Assembly (NCBI RefSeq): GCF_900129925.1
Contig: NZ_FQXI01000008.1
Coordinates: 1-64,000 of the forward strand
DNA length: 64,000 bases
Reading direction: 5' to 3'
From: Anaerosphaera aminiphila DSM 21120
GTDB lineage: Bacteria > Bacillota > Clostridia > Tissierellales > Peptoniphilaceae
The notes under the pieces are model-generated. The model saw only the letters and a list, made by a program, of their open reading frames with translations, ran no database searches and was not told the DNA's origin. Shown in pieces: positions 61,201-64,000 of this stretch; position 1 is the stretch's first letter, and each line of letters begins with the position of its first letter. The translations under genes were made by a program, and so were the position numbers.

Positions 61201-61839
61201 ATGAAAAAATACATAGTAATACTATTGGTAATATTGACACTTGCAGGGTGTTCTAAAAAAGAAATTAATGAAAACAGCTCATATATTAAACCCTTGGAAA
61301 TAGAAAATGACACTAAGGAATTTAAAATGTATAGAGCGGTTCTTGGTGATATAAAATTTTTTAATATAAAAGTTCCTGAAGAAGCTATTTCATGGTCTAT
61401 TACTGTATTCCAAAATGACGGAAAAGAAATAGTTAAAGAGAGCTTTGAAACTTTTGATAATTTTAAAATTACTCCAAAAGAAGAATTTAACAGTGTTGGG
61501 GTTGGAGTTATAGACAATAAATTTTCAATAAGTATCAATGGCAATGTCAATGCAATTTCAAATTTTCCTAATAGTGAATTTATTAAATCTGAAAAAAGAA
61601 GTTCCTCAACGACATTTTTACAAAAGGATATATCCCCAGTAAAATTAAATGAACCTATTATATTAGAAAAAATTCAATACACAAATAAAAATAGTTTTAC
61701 AAGTTTATTTGAACCTTATTTAAAAGATTTTATAATTGATGAAAATGATAAATACTATTTTTTACCATTACTTTTTACGACTATGACATTACAAAAAAAT
61801 AAACTAATAGAGCAAAACACCCTATTAGTTTATTTTTAA
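61201..61839 (+). CDS. Lipoprotein paralogue B with 3' frameshift
   Basis: A 212-residue lipoprotein: signal MKKYIVILLVILTLAGC with a lipobox LAGC, so lipid-anchored at Cys17. It is a paralogue of the preceding gene. The last 25 residues are out of register: a run of six T at 61758-61763 reads YYFLPLLFTTMTL, while the frame one base over reads FTITFYDYDITKK and stops at 61800-61802, exactly as in paralogue A. In the present frame the ORF runs into its own terminator hairpin (61797-61835). Seven Ts would restore the conserved end. Function unknown. Confidence 0.75.
   Translation: MKKYIVILLVILTLAGCSKKEINENSSYIKPLEIENDTKEFKMYRAVLGDIKFFNIKVPEEAISWSITVFQNDGKEIVKESFETFDNFKITPKEEFNSVGVGVIDNKFSISINGNVNAISNFPNSEFIKSEKRSSSTTFLQKDISPVKLNEPIILEKIQYTNKNSFTSLFEPYLKDFIIDENDKYYFLPLLFTTMTLQKNKLIEQNTLLVYF
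61797..61837 (+). terminator. Terminator after paralogue B
   Basis: AAATAAACTAATAG (61797-61810) pairs with CTATTAGTTTATTT (61822-61835), followed by TTTAAC. It begins at the frame-corrected stop codon of paralogue B. Confidence 0.87.
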
Positions 61840-61842
61840 CTT

Positions 61843-63063
61843 CTATATAAAGTTCTTAAGTATTCCTGCAAATACTACAGATCCTATTGTAACTGTAGTA
61901 AATCCACCCACCAGCATCGTTGGCGACATCTTGTCTACTAAGTAGTCATATTCTTCTTGATTGGAAGCTTCCGCTTTTGCCGCTTCACCTGTTAATACAT
62001 AGTTTAGCGGGAACCCCACTAGGCAGTTTAGCCCAATTGCAAAGGCCATGTTCCAAGAAACCTTCAAAAACTTTCCTGCAAGTGATGAGAATATTCCCAT
62101 TCCCACAATTCCAATTCCCAAGTAGGCAATAATTATTGCTCCGGCTGAAAACACTTCTTGAGGAGAACTGTCTACCAGTCCACTTACTGCAGTAACTATT
62201 GAACCTACCATAAATAATCCAAAGGCATTTGCCTTTTGTAGTGCTTGAGTTTCTAAAAATCCATATTCACTTCCCACTACTCCTAAAAACAGTGCAAATA
62301 TAGTTGGGGATATTGAAAAGCTAATTCCTGCTGCCCCAAATAGTACACCCGAAAATTTAGATAGTACAACTCCTATAGCTGCAAGAAGTCCCAACTTTGC
62401 CAAAATCATATTGTCAGTGTTGTACTTTTCAGGGATTCTAGGAAGTAATTGTTTTCCAACTTCAACTTCTTCATTTCCCGCCACTATTCTATCTCCACCT
62501 CTATAGCCCACCAGTAGAGTCCTAGCTTCTTTTTTTAACAGTGTCGGTATTAAAAAATAAGCCGGAAAACTTTGAAGTGCCAAAGTTAAAAGTGCAATAG
62601 TAGATAAATCTTGTCTTCCAAGAGCCAGTGCCGCTTTAGACATCTCAAAAGCTGCAACAAATCCTCCTGTTATTGGAGGGGCTACTACTACAGATTGTTC
62701 AAATCCGAAAAGTGCAGTTCCTATTGTAAGTACAGTTGCCCCAACACCTACAATTGCCGAAACTCCAATTACCACTGTCTTCCACTCTCTTTTTAAGTCT
62801 CTAATTTTTAGAGAGCTTCCCATATTTACTACTATTACCACTATTACCATATCTAGAAAATATGATGAGAATCCTGCTAATTCAATTATTTCCTTTGGAA
62901 GCACTTCTGTCCACACGCCTATTAAAATTAACATTACAAATATAAAAATAGATGGTATTAATGCCTTTGTCTTTGTTGCTACAACATCTCCAAGCGCTAA
63001 AAATAAAAGTACCACAAAAAATGCAACGGCAGGATGAGTTATTATTTCTCTATACATTTCCAT
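61843..63063 (-). CDS. Putative ion-coupled membrane transporter
   Basis: A 406-residue membrane protein with about 11-12 helices. The symmetry of GG motifs (PPITGGFVAAFEMSKAAL and VGGFTTVTIGSVVF) and of long hydrophobic segments recalls Na+/glutamate symporter-like (GltS) carriers, but I do not recognise a specific family. Ribosome binding sequence is GAGGGGG, 8 nt before the ATG. Upstream are the perfect palindrome GTAAATTTAC (63224-63233) and several possible -10 elements. It is a single-gene unit. Confidence 0.6.
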   Translation of the reverse strand: MEMYREIITHPAVAFFVVLLFLALGDVVATKTKALIPSIFIFVMLILIGVWTEVLPKEIIELAGFSSYFLDMVIVVIVVNMGSSLKIRDLKREWKTVVIGVSAIVGVGATVLTIGTALFGFEQSVVVAPPITGGFVAAFEMSKAALALGRQDLSTIALLTLALQSFPAYFLIPTLLKKEARTLLVGYRGGDRIVAGNEEVEVGKQLLPRIPEKYNTDNMILAKLGLLAAIGVVLSKFSGVLFGAAGISFSISPTIFALFLGVVGSEYGFLETQALQKANAFGLFMVGSIVTAVSGLVDSSPQEVFSAGAIIIAYLGIGIVGMGIFSSLAGKFLKVSWNMAFAIGLNCLVGFPLNYVLTGEAAKAEASNQEEYDYLVDKMSPTMLVGGFTTVTIGSVVFAGILKNFI

Positions 63064-63282
63064 AATTTTACCCCCTCATTATCTATTTTATAATTAACAG
63101 TACTGTGTAAATAAAACTAATTCCCCCCTCTTCAAAACCTTTAAACAGCCCTTAATTAATTATAATTAGATATTAGTGTATCACAAATACAATATTTTTC
63201 CAGTTTAATTTAGTATCGAAATGGTAAATTTACATTCTTTTTTATATACACTATTTTAACTTTAAAATATAAAAATAAATAT
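63064..63282. promoter_or_regulatory. Upstream region of the transporter gene with palindrome GTAAATTTAC
   Basis: AT-rich control region. The palindrome at 63224-63233 is identical to one at 9878-9887 before abgT. A TATAAT (minus, 63160-63165) has only weak -35 partners. Confidence 0.35.
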
Positions 63283-63316
63283 AACAAAAGCCCTTAGAAT
63301 TAACTAAGAGCTCTTA
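63283..63316 (-). terminator. Terminator after rlmH
   Basis: On the minus strand AAGAGCTCTTAG pairs with CTAAGGGCTTTT (two G-T pairs) and is followed by TTGTTAT. Confidence 0.65.
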
Positions 63317-63330
63317 CTATATCTTTAATT

Positions 63331-63810
63331 TTACTTGTGATAGGGATAGTTATTTATTATTCTAAATGCTCTATATACTTGCTCTAACAGTATTAGCCTC
63401 ATCAATTGATGGGGAAATGTCATAAGTGAAAATGAAAGCGAAAAGTTTGCTCTCTTTAGCACTTTTGCTGCAAGTCCGTTTGAACCTCCGATTATAAAGT
63501 CAATTGTGGAGTGCCCACTTATTTGAGTGAATTTTATTCTCTGAGCAAATTCCACAGAGGAAAGTTTCTTTCCCTTAATATCAAGGGCAACTACATAGTC
63601 ACTTTCTTTAATTTTCTTTAAAATTCGCTCTCCTTCTTTGCATTTTACAATTTCAATTTCACTTTCTGAGAGATTCTCAGGTGCACTTTCATCTGCAACT
63701 TCAATTATATTTACCTTTGCATGAGGGGTAAGTCTTTTTATAAATTCATCAATTCCCTCTTTAATATAACTTTCCTTTACCTTGCCAACAGCTATAATGT
63801 TAATATTCAT
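63331..63810 (-). CDS. rlmH: 23S rRNA (pseudouridine1915-N3)-methyltransferase RlmH
   Basis: A SPOUT-fold methyltransferase of 159 residues that methylates the pseudouridine at position 1915 of 23S rRNA. MNINIIAVGKVKESYIKEGIDEF and the C-terminal knot DFIIGGSNGLAAKVL...LMTFPHQLMRLILLEQVYRAFRIINNYPYHK are textbook. Its ATG overlaps the stop of the upstream hydrolase gene (ATGA). Confidence 0.96.
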   Translation of the reverse strand: MNINIIAVGKVKESYIKEGIDEFIKRLTPHAKVNIIEVADESAPENLSESEIEIVKCKEGERILKKIKESDYVVALDIKGKKLSSVEFAQRIKFTQISGHSTIDFIIGGSNGLAAKVLKRANFSLSFSLMTFPHQLMRLILLEQVYRAFRIINNYPYHK

Positions 63811-64000
63811 TTAAATTTTATGCCTCTATTCTTTAGATCTATAACATTTTCTTCATGATCTCTTTCATTGACATAGCCTGTTCCCTTTAAATAAAAGCTA
63901 ACATTTTTATTGTTCTTTTGAAATTCCAGTATCGTCTCTCTTACACAGTATTCGCTGGCAAGTCCACAAATAACAAATTCCTCTGACTCAATTTCACTAA
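63807..64000 (-). CDS. Isochorismatase-family cysteine hydrolase, C-terminal part
   Basis: Only the last 64 codons lie in the window. The frame contains FVICGLASEYCVRETILEF, the nicotinamidase/isochorismatase signature with the catalytic Cys in the EYCVR block, and ends GIKFK. Its TGA stop overlaps the rlmH ATG (ATGA), so the two are co-translated. A nicotinamidase role in NAD salvage is likely but the N-terminal catalytic Asp is outside the window. Confidence 0.8.
   Translation of the reverse strand, partial: SEIESEEFVICGLASEYCVRETILEFQKNNKNVSFYLKGTGYVNERDHEENVIDLKNRGIKFK

Noticed and set aside
61920-62132. Open frame antisense to the transporter gene
   Set aside because: No ribosome binding site and wholly inside a well-supported gene on the other strand.

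Overview
The window comes from a low-GC, AT-rich anaerobic member of the Firmicutes. The gene set (histidine, serine and methionine breakdown, pyruvate:ferredoxin oxidoreductase, a V-type ATPase and no sugar pathway) together with the 5' end of the 16S rRNA fits an amino-acid-fermenting Gram-positive anaerobic coccus, most likely Peptoniphilus or another Peptoniphilaceae. That placement is an inference from gene content and the short 16S stretch, not from a search.

Layout. 1-510: 5' end of a 16S rRNA gene on the minus strand with two tandem consensus promoters. 511-5130: degV, then divergent hutU and hutI (histidine degradation). 5190-8200: tRNA-Arg(CCU), a small conserved-looking ORF, a pirin and an aldehyde dehydrogenase. 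8220-12880: an AbgT-type transporter divergent from a serine catabolic operon (sdaAB, sdaAA, symporter). 13150-15300: an FMN-split-barrel protein, a DUF1624 membrane protein and endonuclease IV. 15440-22970: the wal regulatory operon (walR, walK, walH, walI, walJ) followed by surE, a small membrane protein and an alpha/beta hydrolase. 23020-28080: threonine aldolase, a CobD-like PLP enzyme, a 2-hydroxyacid dehydrogenase and an unusual zinc-ribbon/TPR/SH3 membrane protein. 28120-36600: a minus-strand cluster that reads as a methionine-catabolism module (TyrR-like regulator, NhaC-family transporter, methionine gamma-lyase, racemase-like protein, pyruvate:ferredoxin oxidoreductase). 36600-43220: a structured 0.35-kb noncoding element, folA, a PadR-controlled membrane-protein gene with an internal duplication, a secreted alkaline phosphatase and CorA. 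42590-51060: a nine-gene V-type ATPase operon. 51190-53090: a cell-wall glucosaminidase overlapped by rpoN. 53100-54000: a long, purine-biased noncoding stretch with tandem repeats and flanking inverted repeats. 54010-64000: tadA, PAP2 phosphatase, a heterodimeric ABC exporter, a DUF1361 protein, a 56-residue membrane protein, a nucleoside deoxyribosyltransferase, a tandem pair of exported paralogues (the second with a 3' frameshift), a membrane transporter, rlmH and the end of a nicotinamidase-like hydrolase.

How the parts fit. Several modules take in amino acids and turn them into 2-oxoacids: serine to pyruvate, methionine to 2-oxobutyrate, histidine towards formiminoglutamate. The large pyruvate:ferredoxin oxidoreductase lies directly downstream of the methionine module and could oxidise the products. 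Sigma-54 (rpoN) and one AAA+ regulator are both present, but the regulator carries an altered GAFTGA loop. Promoters are unusually readable: many are TTGACA-like with 17-bp spacers, and five genes carry the same extended -10 element TGATATAAT. No CRISPR array, phage or intact insertion sequence was seen. The most unusual places are the 53.2-53.9 kb stretch, the 36.83-37.23 kb element, the PadR promoter/operator, the internal duplication in the PadR-linked membrane protein, and the frameshifted lipoprotein paralogue.
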